Shown here: in pieces, positions 45,555 through 55,611 of the stretch | Layout of the letters: each line of letters opens with the position of its first letter | Position numbering within the stretch: position 1 is the stretch's first letter | Assembly (NCBI GenBank): GCA_015075185.1 | Contig: JABTUW010000007.1 | Span: forward strand, 1-64,000 | Source of the DNA: Anaerolineales bacterium | GTDB taxonomy: Bacteria > Chloroflexota > Anaerolineae > 4572-78 > J111 | Direction of reading: 5' to 3' | Length of the DNA: 64,000 nt | Notes under the pieces: model-generated | Seen by the model: only the letters and a program-made list of their open reading frames with translations | Databases searched by the model: none | What the model was told of the DNA's origin: nothing | Translations under genes and position numbers: made by a program

Positions 45555-45619
45555 AAAGGATGAAGGATAAACGTGAACGCGGAATATATTCATCTTTCAT
45601 CCCTCATCCTTCATCCTTT
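45555..45619. repeat. Inverted repeat built of GGATGAA words
   Basis: AAAGGATGAAGGAT (45555-45568) and its exact complement ATCCTTCATCCTTT (45606-45619), with a further CATCCCTCAT between. It has the same design as the GGCGAAT palindrome at 32-89. It lies before the next MSCE gene. Confidence 0.65.
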
Positions 45620-45624
45620 CGATG

Positions 45625-46422
45625 ATGAGCTGCGATAATGGACAAAAACGGGCGGCTGAAGCAGCTACCCGGAGCGGCATCGCCGCCGGCGCCAGCAAGA
45701 AGGCCTTCTATCTCGGAGCTGCCGCAGCCGGAACGGTCTTGGGCGGCTTGCTGCTGTCGCGATACTTTCCCCGCCGGCAGCAGGCTTCCCATCCCCGATC
45801 AAATCAATCGCCCGAAACAGGTGAAGCCATTGGCCGCTCCGGAGCGAATCGAGCCTATCTCTGCCGAAAAGTTGCAAGGGCAGCATTGCGCTAAATGTAA
45901 ACCCTGGCCCAGGGCAAAGGCGCCTGGTACAATCTCGGAGGCCGGGTCTACTGCCAGGAGTGCGCCCAGGGCCAGGCTGGCAAAGCCGGAGTCAGCCTGG
46001 CCCGCCCGGCGCCAGCCAGGAATGAGGCTGCTGTTAAGTACCCCAGACCGGCCGGCAGACAACCTTAAAGCCGCGTTTGGTCAAGGTCGGGCCAGTGGAA
46101 AATGTGGAAGGCTACGCGGTCTGGACCGGCCAAAAAGACACCGGGTTGACCCTCGTTCCGGAGGTAAAGCTGGAAGCGAGCGGGCAGGCGCAGGTCAATA
46201 AGAGTCGCTGGTTCGTCAACTACGACCGGGCCGGTAAGCCGGTGGCCGGCCCGTACAGGAGTGTCAGCGAAGCCAGGGGATGGCCTCACTCTGGCCCACT
46301 TCGACTGGATCAGGGTAGAAAACTTCGCGGATGAGGAAATACGGGCCGTGACCGGATGGCCAGGGAGTACCGGGAGGACCTGGATTTCAGACAATATATG
46401 CAACAAATTTCTCAGTAAATAA
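45625..46422 (+). pseudogene. MSCE-leader protein with zinc module and module B, frameshifted
   Basis: ATG 45625 starts M-S-C-D-N-G-Q-K-R, then AATRSGIAAGASKKAFYLG and a membrane segment (AAAAGTVLGGLLLSRYF). In other frames follow a zinc module (HCAKCK, then GAWYNLGGRVYCQECA) and module B (EGYAVWTGQKDTGLTLVPEV, then SRWFVNYDRAGKPVAGPYRS and an FDWIRVENFADEE end). It is a broken paralogue of the gene at 38266. Last member of the family in the window. Confidence 0.5.
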
Positions 46423-46461
46423 GTCAGGCGAAAAATTTCCATACTGTACATCAAGCTGATT

Positions 46462-46483
46462 CAACTGGGGAAATCCCCAGTTG
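46462..46483. other. Hairpin
   Basis: CAACTGGGG (46462-46470), loop AAAT, CCCCAGTTG (46475-46483): a perfect 9-bp stem with no strong T-tract. It may end transcription from the MSCE region weakly. Confidence 0.5.
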
Positions 46484-46655
46484 TCAATCTTCGGATCTCC
46501 GGTCAGTGAGTAGGTCGCCAGAAGGTGCAGCTCGGCAGATCATATGACATTACCTATAACAGTCAACTTCACAAACGCCGCTTTCCTAACTATCCCGCGT
46601 ATGCCTATGAATTCGTTTCTCCTTGATCTTGGACATTCCCCGTCAGAGAATATCT

Positions 46656-46684
46656 TGACATTTTAGAACAAATGAGCTAGTATT
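46656..46684 (+). promoter_or_regulatory. Sigma-70-type promoter
   Basis: TTGACA (46656-46661), 17 bases, TAGTAT (46679-46684). It lies 38 bases before the start of the metallo-beta-lactamase-like gene. Confidence 0.65.
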
Positions 46685-46721
46685 CTCATGCTGCGATCCC
46701 CACATAAGGAGAAGGATAAAA

Positions 46722-47570
46722 TGACCCAACTCAAGGGAGTGCCTATAGAGGTTGTCCCTTTCGTTTGGGAGATTTCTCGGGTGTTATGCTATGTGACGGG
46801 AACGAGACGTTAACAGAAAATGATGTTACCAACATGTTTACGAAGAATGCCGAGCGGATGCTCTGCCGCGTTTCGTACGCTTCATACACCGCTTGGCTTC
46901 AGCAGAAATATCCTCCTGGTGGAAACGGGTGCCAAACGGGTGCTGATTGATACCGGTAATGGTCAGGTCGATCCGGCTGATCCGGGACATTTGCTTGATA
47001 ATCTGCGCACGGCAAACATCACGCCAGGTCCATTGATACCGTGGTGATCAGCCACTATCACGGGATCATATCGGCGGGTTGTTGGATAGTGCGGGCCATC
47101 CGACCTTTGTCAACGTGGGGCGGCTAGTCGTGCCCAAGCAAGAGCACGACTTCTGGATGCACGAGGACGTACTCGCCGAAATGGATCAGGAGACCGCCAG
47201 CGGGTTACGCCAGACCTTCGCTGCCTACGCAGCGGGGTTGACGCTGCTGGATAGCACCGCAGATATTGAGCCAGGGATTCGCTATGTGCCTGCCCTGGGT
47301 CACTCGCCCGGACACCAGGCGGTGAGCATCGAGTCGCAGGGTGCGCGACTGTTGCACCTGGTCGATGCCATCCACATGCCCATTCAACTCAACGCGCTGG
47401 ATGTATCGGCTTTCGATTTTCAACCAGACATAGCCAATGACACCCGGCGAGAGATGCTGGCCCGGACTGACGAGAACCTGCTGGTGCTGGCCTATCATTT
47501 TCCCTTTCCCGGCCTGGGGCATTTTAAGCGAACAGGCGATCTACTAGCCTGGGAACCCTATCTCATCTGA
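46722..47570 (+). pseudogene. Metallo-beta-lactamase-fold hydrolase, frameshifted
   Basis: ATG 46722 after AAGGAGAAGGATAA. Frame changes near 46769, 46865, 47033 and 47062. Across frames: VPIEVVPF, RLGDFSGVMLCDGNE, GFSRNILLVETGAKRVLIDT, then HYHG-DHIGGLLDS, the HxHxDH zinc motif broken by one missing base, and GHSPGHQAVSIES with the later His. The intact last frame (47079-47570) covers the second half. The family includes quorum-quenching lactonases and other hydrolases; the substrate cannot be given. Confidence 0.7.
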
Positions 47571-47618
47571 GAAAAATAATCGTTTCATCATTCGTTATGG
47601 TAAAGGTAGGATTGACCT

Positions 47619-48074
47619 ATGACAGCTAAAAGCAAGGCCGCTGGAAACAACACTTCAATCAAAGACTACATTGCTTCACTTGATGAACAAACCGTAAAAG
47701 ATAGCCAGGTGCTTCTTAAAATGATGCAGCAAATTAGTGGGCATAAGCCAAAGCTGTGGAATGTGGGCACCATCGGGTTTGATACCTACCATTACAAATA
47801 CGACAGCGGGCGCGAAGGCGACGGTCATGTTATTGGCTTTTATCCAAGAAAAGGTAAGATCACCGTTTACCTGATGGACGGCACGGCACGCTACGCTGAA
47901 TTGCTGGCTAAGTTAGGTAAACATACAAGGACTGGGTATTGTGTTTATATCAAGCGGCTTAGCGATATAGAGGTGCCAATCCTTGAGCAAATCGTGCAAC
48001 AGTCATATGAGAATATAAAGTCAAAATCCCAAGACGGGCCTATAGACCGAATATTATGGCAAACAGAAAAATAA
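47619..48074 (+). CDS. DUF1801 (YdhG-like) protein
   Basis: 151 aa. Matches DUF1801: IKDYIASLDEQTVKDSQVLL, KPKLWNVGTIGFDTYHYKYD, VIGFYPRKGKITVYLMDG, LAKLGKHTRTGYCVYIKRLS. Small cytoplasmic proteins of unknown function, frequent as single-gene cassettes. Intact, 49 bases after the hydrolase gene. Confidence 0.8.
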   Translation: MTAKSKAAGNNTSIKDYIASLDEQTVKDSQVLLKMMQQISGHKPKLWNVGTIGFDTYHYKYDSGREGDGHVIGFYPRKGKITVYLMDGTARYAELLAKLGKHTRTGYCVYIKRLSDIEVPILEQIVQQSYENIKSKSQDGPIDRILWQTEK

Positions 48075-48126
48075 GTATTTCTACCTAACCTATTAACGAA
48101 GCAGTGCATAATTAAAAGGAGATCAA

Positions 48127-48684
<558 letters not shown>

Positions 48685-48717
48685 TAGAAAGACCTTTTAA
48701 AAATGAGAGGAAATGAT

Positions 48718-49155
48718 ATGAGTCTTAAGCGGATGGACAATGTCGGCATCGTCGTAGAATCCCTCGATGAGGTCATCTCTTTTTTCACCGAGCTGGGCCT
48801 GAAGCTCGAAGGGCGAGCTATGGTCGAAGGGGAATGGGCCGGGCGCGTCACCGGACTGGGCAACCAGCGCGTCGAGATCGCTATGATGGTCACCCCCGAC
48901 GGCCACAGCCGGCTCGAGCTCTCGCGATTTCTCACCCCGCCTGTAGTCGCCGATCATCGGAACGCGCCTGTGAACGCTCTCGGCTACCTACGCGTCATGT
49001 TCGCCGTAGACGACATCGACGATACGCTCGCCAGGCTCCGCAAACGCGGCGCGGAGCTCGTCGGCGAAGTGGTGCAATACGAGGACATGTATCGGCTCTG
49101 CTACATTCGCGGACCCGAAGGAGTTCTCATTGGGCTTGCCGAGCAACTCGGTTAA
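48718..49155 (+). CDS. VOC-family (glyoxalase-like) protein
   Basis: 145 aa from ATG 48718 (GAGAGGAAATGAT upstream). Pattern: MDNVGIVVESLDEVISFFTE, LELSRFLTP, then RVMFAVDDIDDTLARLRKRG and GLAEQLG at the end. These bear the metal-binding beta-alpha-beta-beta-beta units of vicinal oxygen chelate enzymes. No substrate can be assigned. Confidence 0.82.
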   Translation: MSLKRMDNVGIVVESLDEVISFFTELGLKLEGRAMVEGEWAGRVTGLGNQRVEIAMMVTPDGHSRLELSRFLTPPVVADHRNAPVNALGYLRVMFAVDDIDDTLARLRKRGAELVGEVVQYEDMYRLCYIRGPEGVLIGLAEQLG

Positions 49156-49518
49156 AGCGTTCCCGTATGGGTACAGGTAGAACGGCACTTGCCTGGTGGC
49201 AAGCAAGCTTCCGGGTTGGAATAAATCTGTTCATTGGTGTATAACCAGAGCGTTAGCCAGCCCAATGAGTGGGAAATCCGATGCGCGCGATTCCGATTGA
49301 CATCACGATGCGACGACCGACGCTCCTTGGTGTTCCGGCAATGCCGATTCTGGCTGCGCCGCTGTTAGTCCTAAGTTTACCAGCCTAACGCCATAAAATC
49401 CGTGTGGTAGAATGAGAGGTAATACCTGGGCGGCAGCGGTAAGGCGATTGACCTCCCTTTTCTCGATTAAATGTGACGAATCGCGATAATGGCAGGAACG
49501 ATTGTGATTGGAGGTACC
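49156..49518. other. 363-bp stretch without a gene
   Basis: No frame on either strand shows a recognisable protein. GCGTTAGC near 49241 and GCCTAAC near 49383 look like single boundary boxes of attC-like sites, but no complementary partner was found, so no site is called. Confidence 0.3.
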
Positions 49519-50205
49519 GTGGCTAAACATACCCGAGTGACGTTGGAAATCGGCCCGAAGGGCAAGAAGGTGGTGGCGGTAGCACCAGACTGGCCCGGTC
49601 TTTCGCGCGGGGCGAAGACCGGTGAGGAGGCAGTCGAAAAGCTACGTGCCTATATTCCGCGATATGCACAGGTGGCAAAGCTGGCGGAAATGGACGCGGA
49701 GTTTGATACTATCAAGAGTGTCGAGGTGGTCGAGCAGTATCCAGGCACAGGCTCAACCGACTTCTGGGGCATCTCGTTCGCGTATTCGAGTATTGACAAG
49801 CAAGGCATGTCGGGAGACGAATTGGAGCGTGAGCTGAGGCTGATGCAAGCGTGTTGGGCGTTTTTCGACGATGTGCGCCAGCGGGTGTCGGCGGAGATGC
49901 AGAAGGGGCCACGAGGGGGAGGGCGAGATCGCGACCGCATCGTCCGTCATCCGTTTGCTGCGGAGCAGGATTGGGCGAAGGGGATTGGTGTGCTCACCCC
50001 CGACGGGGCGATGCTGACCGACGAGGGGCTGAAAGCGCATCGCGATGCCTATTGCCAGGCAATGCGGGAGCACCACTCACAGGGCAAGTGGGCTGGCAAG
50101 AAGGGGAAAGAGCCGCTACGGTTCCTGATTCGGCACACTGCCTTTCACACCCTGGACCACGCCTGGGAAATGGAAGACAAGGACCTGACTGCCAAACAGG
50201 CGTGA
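49519..50205 (+). CDS. Hypothetical protein with possible DinB-like C-terminus
   Basis: 228 aa from GTG 49519, chosen because GGAGG lies just upstream; an ATG at 49489 is also in frame. It contains VTLEIGPKGKKVVAVAPDWP at the start and LIRHTAFHTLDHAWEMEDKD at the end, the latter like the last helix of DinB-fold proteins with a conserved His. No catalytic role can be assigned. Confidence 0.6.
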   Translation: MAKHTRVTLEIGPKGKKVVAVAPDWPGLSRGAKTGEEAVEKLRAYIPRYAQVAKLAEMDAEFDTIKSVEVVEQYPGTGSTDFWGISFAYSSIDKQGMSGDELERELRLMQACWAFFDDVRQRVSAEMQKGPRGGGRDRDRIVRHPFAAEQDWAKGIGVLTPDGAMLTDEGLKAHRDAYCQAMREHHSQGKWAGKKGKEPLRFLIRHTAFHTLDHAWEMEDKDLTAKQA

Positions 50206-50254
50206 GGGCGCAACCGCGAAATAGATGGAGCACAACGGAGCAGCGAGGTATCGT

Positions 50255-50749
50255 ATGGTAAGTATTGAACGTGCGAACGTGGAGGATGTACCAGAAATTA
50301 AGCAAGTGCTTAGCGAGACGTGGCGAGCCACCTACAGTTCGTTCTTGTCTCAAGCAACGATCAACACGGCCACATCCGTCTGGCACAGCCTGGATCGGTT
50401 AGCTGCGGAAATCCAGAATCCACGCATCTTTTTTGGCGTGGCCAAGAGCGGTGATGGCGCGATCATTGGCCTGACCACAGTGGGACAAATCAGCAACGAT
50501 ACGGCCGTGCTATCCCGCTTATATATTCACCCTCACTGTCAACGACAAGGCATTGGTAGCCAACTCTTACAGGCAGGCATTACCGCCTTTCCCACCGCCC
50601 GCACCATCCGGCTTGAAGTTGAGGAAAATAATCAATCCGCGTATACCTTTTATCATCACCACGGCTTTCGCGAGACAGAAAGCAAAGAAGAGCGTGTGGA
50701 AGGGGATGTGATTAAGGTCAAGGTCATGGAGAAGCTCATTGGCCGTTAG
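50255..50749 (+). CDS. GNAT-family N-acetyltransferase
   Basis: 164 aa from ATG 50255. Acetyl-CoA binding motif A: AVLSRLYIHPHCQRQGIGSQ with the Q-x-x-G-I-G loop, then RLEVEENNQSAYTFYHHHGF (motif B). Substrate unknown. Overlaps the next gene by 11 bases. Confidence 0.85.
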   Translation: MVSIERANVEDVPEIKQVLSETWRATYSSFLSQATINTATSVWHSLDRLAAEIQNPRIFFGVAKSGDGAIIGLTTVGQISNDTAVLSRLYIHPHCQRQGIGSQLLQAGITAFPTARTIRLEVEENNQSAYTFYHHHGFRETESKEERVEGDVIKVKVMEKLIGR

Positions 50750-51275
50750 TTTCGGTTCAGCTCTCCGCATTGGCCGTCGCGTTGTCGTCACCGGAATGGC
50801 CGGTGCGGGCAAGAGCACATTTGCGCGGCAGCTATCAGCCAAGACCGGCCTTCCGGTGATCCATCTGGACTTGCACTTCTGGAAGCCGGGCTGGGTGCAG
50901 CCGTCGGACAAGGAGTGGCGTGATGTGCAGTCCAGGTTGCTGGCGGGCGAGGAGTGGATTGCCGACGGCAACTATCACGAGACGCTCGACCTGCGGCTGG
51001 AGCGCGCCGATACGGTCGTGTTCCTCGACACGCCCTGGTGGGTGTGCGCCGCGCGCGCGTTCAGGCGTGGGTTGCGTCGTCCTGAGGGCCAGCAGTTGCC
51101 AGACGGCTGCGAGGCTACGGCGTGGCGACAGTTGCGTGACGAATGGTGGTTGGTTTGGCGCGTCTGGCTGGGGCGGCGGTCTGAGCGCGAGCGAGAGCTG
51201 GCGATTGTAGCGCGGCATGGGGGCCATGCGGCGTTGCACGTGCTGCGTTCCCAGGGCGCGATCCGTGAGTTTTGA
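50739..51275 (+). CDS. P-loop kinase-like protein (topology-modulation/adenylate-kinase-like)
   Basis: 178 aa. Walker A VTGMAGAGKSTFARQL, then GLPVIHLDLHFWKPGW, WIADGNYHETLDLR and DTVVFLDTPWWVCAARAFRR. These features match small kinases annotated as FlaR or topology-modulation proteins. Substrate unknown. It overlaps the GNAT gene, so both are probably co-translated. Confidence 0.75.
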   Translation: MAVSFGSALRIGRRVVVTGMAGAGKSTFARQLSAKTGLPVIHLDLHFWKPGWVQPSDKEWRDVQSRLLAGEEWIADGNYHETLDLRLERADTVVFLDTPWWVCAARAFRRGLRRPEGQQLPDGCEATAWRQLRDEWWLVWRVWLGRRSERERELAIVARHGGHAALHVLRSQGAIREF

Positions 51276-51536
51276 CCACGCCTAGCCTGTCCATCTGGGC
51301 AAGGCTCCCCAGGACGACTTCAATGTTGCTAAAATCTGGCTGGAACCTAAAATTGAAGTGGCGCGACCGGGACGAACCCTGAAGCGCCACGCCTTAGGGG
51401 CAGGCACTTAAGGTTATTTTGATACGTTCGCCCTAGGAAAATGGATCATTAACAAAAGATGCGGAATTTTTCAATACAATGTATCGCGCTTGCGTTTATA
51501 CTGTGGATTGCTGAGTCACTATAGTGAGATTGTTGA

Positions 51537-52291
51537 ATGTTGCATCAACCGACCTATGCTCGGCGCCAATGTTGGCAGCAGATGTGAACTGCTTTTGGGC
51601 ACCCTGAGCAAGACCAGGAAAGCTATAACCGTGAGGTGTACCTACCCGATGCCTACATTGAAGTGGTGATCAATGTGGGTGCGCCACTCGTGTTGGAGAG
51701 CGAACACGGAAGGCTCGAACTACCACGAGCAGTTGTAAACCCACTTCAATATAAGCCGCTTCGGATTCGCGCTGCTGGTTTCTGCCAGATGATTTCGATG
51801 CAGTTGTATCCCTGGGCGGTCAAGCCGATCTTGAATATTGAGGCTGAGCCATCAACTGTGCATGTGATCGGCCTTGATGCCGATTGGCAGCGTTTTGCGG
51901 ATGATCTGAGGCAGATTGTCGCGCATCGAGGATATGGAGGCCATCGACTGCTATCAGGAATTTGTCTGCAAACTGCTTATCGGCATAAGCACGATGTCAC
52001 GCTAATCCGCACTGCCCGACATTTACTGCATCGCTCTCATGGTCAAATCCGCATGGCAGACCTTGCCACACAGAGCCACCTGTCGTCCAGCCAACTCGAG
52101 CGACAGTTCAAACATTACACGGCTATTTCGCCTAAAGCATATGCCCGGATTGTTCGCTTTGGTAGCCTCCAAGCCGCATTACTCGTAATCCATCCATCCG
52201 ATTAGTGGATCTGGCGGATGTCTATGGCTACAGTGACCAGGCGCACCTGATCCGCGAATTTAAGTCTTTTGCAGACCGTACACGCTCATGA
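51537..52291 (+). pseudogene. AraC-family regulator, frameshifted
   Basis: The N-terminal sensor (HPEQDQESYNREVYLPDAYI, VVINVGAPLVLE) is in the main frame from about 51610. Its first residues lie in another frame. The DNA-binding part begins RMADLATQSHLSSSQLERQF and ends, after a shift near 52195, with LVDLADVYGYSDQAHLIREF. Both HTH motifs are thus present but not in one frame. Confidence 0.6.
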
Positions 52292-52526
52292 TTCGCTGCT
52301 TCTGCACCCGCCTATTTTGAACTTCGGCAAAATGAAGATTGGTGCGATTTCATGAAGCAGTATTTTAACTTATCTTACGCAAGGTGAGGGAATAAAGCAA
52401 TCTCAGTAATGGAGTGATCTGCGAAACCTAGATAGGAGAGAAAGGAAGAACCATGAAACTGGTAACCAATCACGTTCTGACGCCAACATCGTCCGACGAC
52501 CCATCCATCGCTCGAGGAGGAGCACG

Positions 52527-53105
52527 ATGCGAGAGCTCCTCAGTCGACTTCATCACCACCCCTGGACGGCTACGCGTCGGGGAGGCTGGCCCGGCTGGTG
52601 GGGTCTCGAAGGGCCGGAGTACCTGGCCTGGCTCGGCGAGCAACCACCGGTGACGTACCTGATGGGCGCGAACACCTACCGGCTGATGTCCGGCTTCGCC
52701 GCCGGGGAGGTGCCGGGAATTGACCGGGTCCGAGGAGGAGGCCAGCGTCGACGAGGCTCACGCGAGCGCCGAAGGTGGTGTTACTCGGCCTCGGCTCGAG
52801 GCCCTCGTGGGGCTAACACGACCCTCGTGCGCGGCGACGCCGTATGCAGGCGGTCCGGGCGATGAAGGAGGAGGGCCGGCATCCTCAGCACGCTCGGCAG
52901 CGTCAGCCTATCCCGCCGCTGCTGCGCGCCTGGGCCTGTCGATCGCTTCCGGGTCGTGATGTTCTCCAGGATCACCAGCGCCACCGGCGCGGAACGCATC
53001 TACGACGGCTATCCTGACGTCGCGCTCGACCTCGATCGACCACCGCATCTTCGACGGCCGCACCCTGCTCGTCAGTACCGCCCGCGCGTGCTCGAGCGGT
53101 ACCCT
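52527..53105 (+). pseudogene. RibD C-terminal/dihydrofolate-reductase-like gene, frameshifted
   Basis: MRELL start, GWPGWWGLEGPEYLAWLGEQ, VTYLMGANTYRLMSGFA, then in other frames NTTLVRGDA, AVRAMKEEG, and FRVVMFSRITSATGAERIYD with GYPDVALDL. At least four shifts. It is a different subfamily from the intact gene at 48127. It sits directly before the first clear attC-like site. Confidence 0.55.
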
Positions 53106-53218
53106 CGCGCCGACTGCCTGAGGCCGAGCGCCTGCGCGGGCGTCCGGAGATCGGGCGGTCCGCGGCGGGCGTTTCGGGGGCGGTCGGGTTGGTCGACGGC
53201 CGCGTGGCTAGCCGCGCC

Positions 53219-53350
53219 GCCTAACCAGCGCTTGAAGCTGCCGAGCGCTGCTGGAGGAAACCGTTCATTTGCGTTGACCGGCGTTGCACCGAGCAAGGCT
53301 CCTTGCGCCCGGCCAGGAGTCGCTCGCAGCTTAAGCGCCATCCATTGGGC
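53219..53350 (+). repeat. attC-like recombination site
   Basis: 132 bp bounded by GCCTAAC (53219-53225) and ATTGGGC (53344-53350). Arms AGCGCTTGAAGCTGC and GCAGCTTAAGCGC are complementary. The next 140 bases up to the following site hold no gene and may be an ORF-less cassette. Confidence 0.6.
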
Positions 53351-53491
53351 ATCAGGTCAGTTGAAGTTCAAAAACTTTGGCGGGCTGGCGATGGTTGTTT
53401 GTATTGCTTGTCGTCTTGCCTGAGTTACGAAATCAGGTTTATGATCGGCATGAAGGTTCACCACAACCGAGCGATGAGTCTTCAAGTCCAT

Positions 53492-53619
53492 GCCCAACAA
53501 TGCGTGCAGCCGACTTGGGGTACGCGCCGCGTTTTTAGGCATTTGTCTGGCTTTGAGTTTTGCCCGTTTCGACGGCGAGTCTCGTCCCACCCACCTGCCA
53601 CTAACGCTCCCCGTTAGGC
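53492..53619 (+). repeat. attC-like recombination site
   Basis: 128 bp bounded by GCCCAAC (53492-53498) and GTTAGGC (53613-53619). The centre (GCGTTTTTAGGCATTTGTCTGG region) is nearly identical to that of the site at 54647. Confidence 0.72.
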
Positions 53620-53657
53620 CACCAACAGCGTAATTTAGAAGCAAGGAGAACCAACAG

Positions 53658-54629
53658 ATGACAACCAATCTACCCAAATGGCAGACCCCGAAGCCAAAGA
53701 GATCGGCTATACAGTGGCTGCTTGATTCTGACCCTTCGATCCGCTGGCAGGCAATGCGAGACTTGGCCGATGCGTCCGACGAGGAAGTTGCGGCCGAGCG
53801 CGCGAAGGTAGCGACGGAGGGATGGGGCATCCAATTGCTTACCAGCCAGGGCGCGGATGGTTACTGGGGCGCAGGCACTTCCAACCCCGAGTGGGTAACC
53901 CTGCGGACTCTGCTGTTATTGCGTGAGATGGGGCTGGATCCGACGAGCGAGGAGACTCGCCGCGCGGTCGCCCACGTCCGCGACAACGTGACATGGAAGG
54001 GTGTGCTGCCTCAGGATGCCGCTTGGCACGGTAAGCCCCTCTTTACCGGCGAGGTCGAGCCGTGCCTCAACGGAAGGGTGGTGGCGATCGGTTCGTATTT
54101 CGGCGAAGACGTGCAGGGCATTGTCGACCGGCTCCTGGGCGAGCAGATGTCCGATGGCGGGTGGAACTGCGAGCAGGAAAGTGGTTCAACCCGCGGGTCC
54201 TTCCACACCACAATCTGTGTCCTCGAAGGGCTCCTGGAGTACGAGCAAGCCACGGGCGGGTCGCCAGCAGTGACAGCGGCCCGTGAGCGGGGGCAAGAGT
54301 ACCTCCTCAAGCGCCGCATGTTTCGTCGCCTCTCAACCGGCGAAGTGATCAATTCAGCCTGGACTCAACTCTCGTTCCCAACAGGTTATCACTACGACGT
54401 TCTGCGTGGGCTCCAGTACCTGCGCAAAGCGGGGATTACGCCAGATACGCGTATGGCCGAGGCAATCGATGTCGTCGCATCCAAGCAGGATGTGGATGGC
54501 CGCTGGCCGCTGGAGAACGTGCATCCCAACGAGTTGGATGCCGAGCCGGGCGTGGCCGAGGGTCAGCCGAGCCGATGGAATACCCTGCGCGCCTTGCAAG
54601 TGTTGAACTGGTATTCAGCGCGAGACTAG
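53658..54629 (+). CDS. Terpene-cyclase-like alpha/alpha-barrel protein in a cassette
   Basis: 323 aa, intact. Alpha-toroid repeats of the squalene-cyclase/prenyltransferase fold: LLTSQGADGYWGAG, LLGEQMSDGGWNCEQ, VVASKQDVDGRWPLEN, each a Q..DG.W unit. The DxDD acid motif of class II cyclases is not seen, so enzyme activity is doubtful. AAGGAGAACCAACAG precedes the ATG. The gene is exactly framed by two attC-like sites, as expected of an integron cassette. Confidence 0.72.
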   Translation: MTTNLPKWQTPKPKRSAIQWLLDSDPSIRWQAMRDLADASDEEVAAERAKVATEGWGIQLLTSQGADGYWGAGTSNPEWVTLRTLLLLREMGLDPTSEETRRAVAHVRDNVTWKGVLPQDAAWHGKPLFTGEVEPCLNGRVVAIGSYFGEDVQGIVDRLLGEQMSDGGWNCEQESGSTRGSFHTTICVLEGLLEYEQATGGSPAVTAARERGQEYLLKRRMFRRLSTGEVINSAWTQLSFPTGYHYDVLRGLQYLRKAGITPDTRMAEAIDVVASKQDVDGRWPLENVHPNELDAEPGVAEGQPSRWNTLRALQVLNWYSARD

Positions 54630-54646
54630 CGCAAATGCCGAAGGTG

Positions 54647-54777
54647 GCCTAACAATGCGTGCAGCTGACGGTGGGTGCGCGCCGCGTTTTTTGGGCATTT
54701 GTCTGGCAATGGGCTTTTCTCCGTTTCGACGGCGAGTCCACGCTCCCACCCCAAGCGGCTAACGCCAACCGTTGGGC
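54647..54777 (+). repeat. attC-like recombination site
   Basis: 131 bp bounded by GCCTAAC (54647-54653) and GTTGGGC (54771-54777), 17 bases after the preceding stop codon. The inner arm GCGTGCAGCTGACGGTGGG is complementary to the region CCCACC..CGGCTAACGCC near the end. Confidence 0.75.
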
Positions 54778-54906
54778 GGCTTAAGAATAAAAGCGATTTC
54801 AGGAAACGGTTTTCGCTTACACAAATACCGACAGACTGTGAAGTCATCCGAGAACTGTTCGAGTTGAAATCATTTGAAAGATTAACGCTACAATTACGAG
54901 GTATAT

Positions 54907-55272
54907 ATGAAAAATTCCAACACACACAATCAACGTATCGCAAAAATGACCTTTGCGTCCGTCTATCCGATGTATCTCGAAAAAGTGCAGAAGAAAGGTA
55001 GAACCAAAGAAGAATTGCATCAGGTCATAGAGTGGTTAACAAACTTCGATCATAAGAAGCTTCAGGAACTCATCCAGGAAAATGCGACTTTTGAAACATT
55101 CTTCCAACAGGCGTCCCTCAACCCCAATGCGCACCTCATCAGCGGAGTCATCTGTGGGGTTCGGGTGGAGGAAATCGAGGATCCTTTGACGCAGCAGGTT
55201 CGGTATTTGGATAAGTTGGTGGATGAGTTGGCGAAGGGCAGGAAGATGGAGAAGATTTTGCGTGGCTCGTAA
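54907..55272 (+). CDS. DUF2200 protein
   Basis: 121 aa. Family pattern: NQRIAKMTFASVYPMYLEKV, TKEELHQVIEWLTNFD, ATFETFFQQASLNPNAHLIS, GVICGVRVEEIEDPLTQQVR. Function unknown, frequent in cassettes. It lies 130 bases after an attC-like site and 234 bases before the next; the latter gap holds no gene. Confidence 0.85.
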   Translation: MKNSNTHNQRIAKMTFASVYPMYLEKVQKKGRTKEELHQVIEWLTNFDHKKLQELIQENATFETFFQQASLNPNAHLISGVICGVRVEEIEDPLTQQVRYLDKLVDELAKGRKMEKILRGS

Positions 55273-55506
55273 GGTTGTCAGGTTGCGTTGAGTCTCATTG
55301 GTGAAGGTCTCGCAACACTGTATCCAGATTTTTGGCTCAATCTTCTTCCTTCGCAAAGTTGGTTTTTCACCTTATCGGGTTTCTGCTTCGTAAAGATCTT
55401 ATCCGGTGGTCATCTTTTTTGGTTGTTGCTAAAGGTCTTGTTGTAGGCAAAATCATCAAGATGGATTTTATGTTCGTTATCCGCCGAATCAGTCAGCGTT
55501 CCGTGC

Positions 55507-55611
55507 GCCCAACAATTTGCTGTACCCAACTTGCTACCCGACCGTTTATCAAGCTTGTCTTGCCAGTCAAGTTGTCGTAAAATATCTCCTACCTTGCCCA
55601 CCCGCAAGCGG
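55507..55611 (+). repeat. attC-like site interrupted by an IS element
   Basis: Starts GCCCAAC (55507-55513) and continues AATTTGCTGTACCCAACTTG.., closely matching the intact site at 62950-63071. The match ends at GCGGGTAAG, where the IS110-family element begins. Confidence 0.65.

Noticed and set aside
49241..49390. Possible attC-like site (GCGTTAGC ... GCCTAAC)
   Set aside because: Boxes are in the wrong order and no complementary arms were found.
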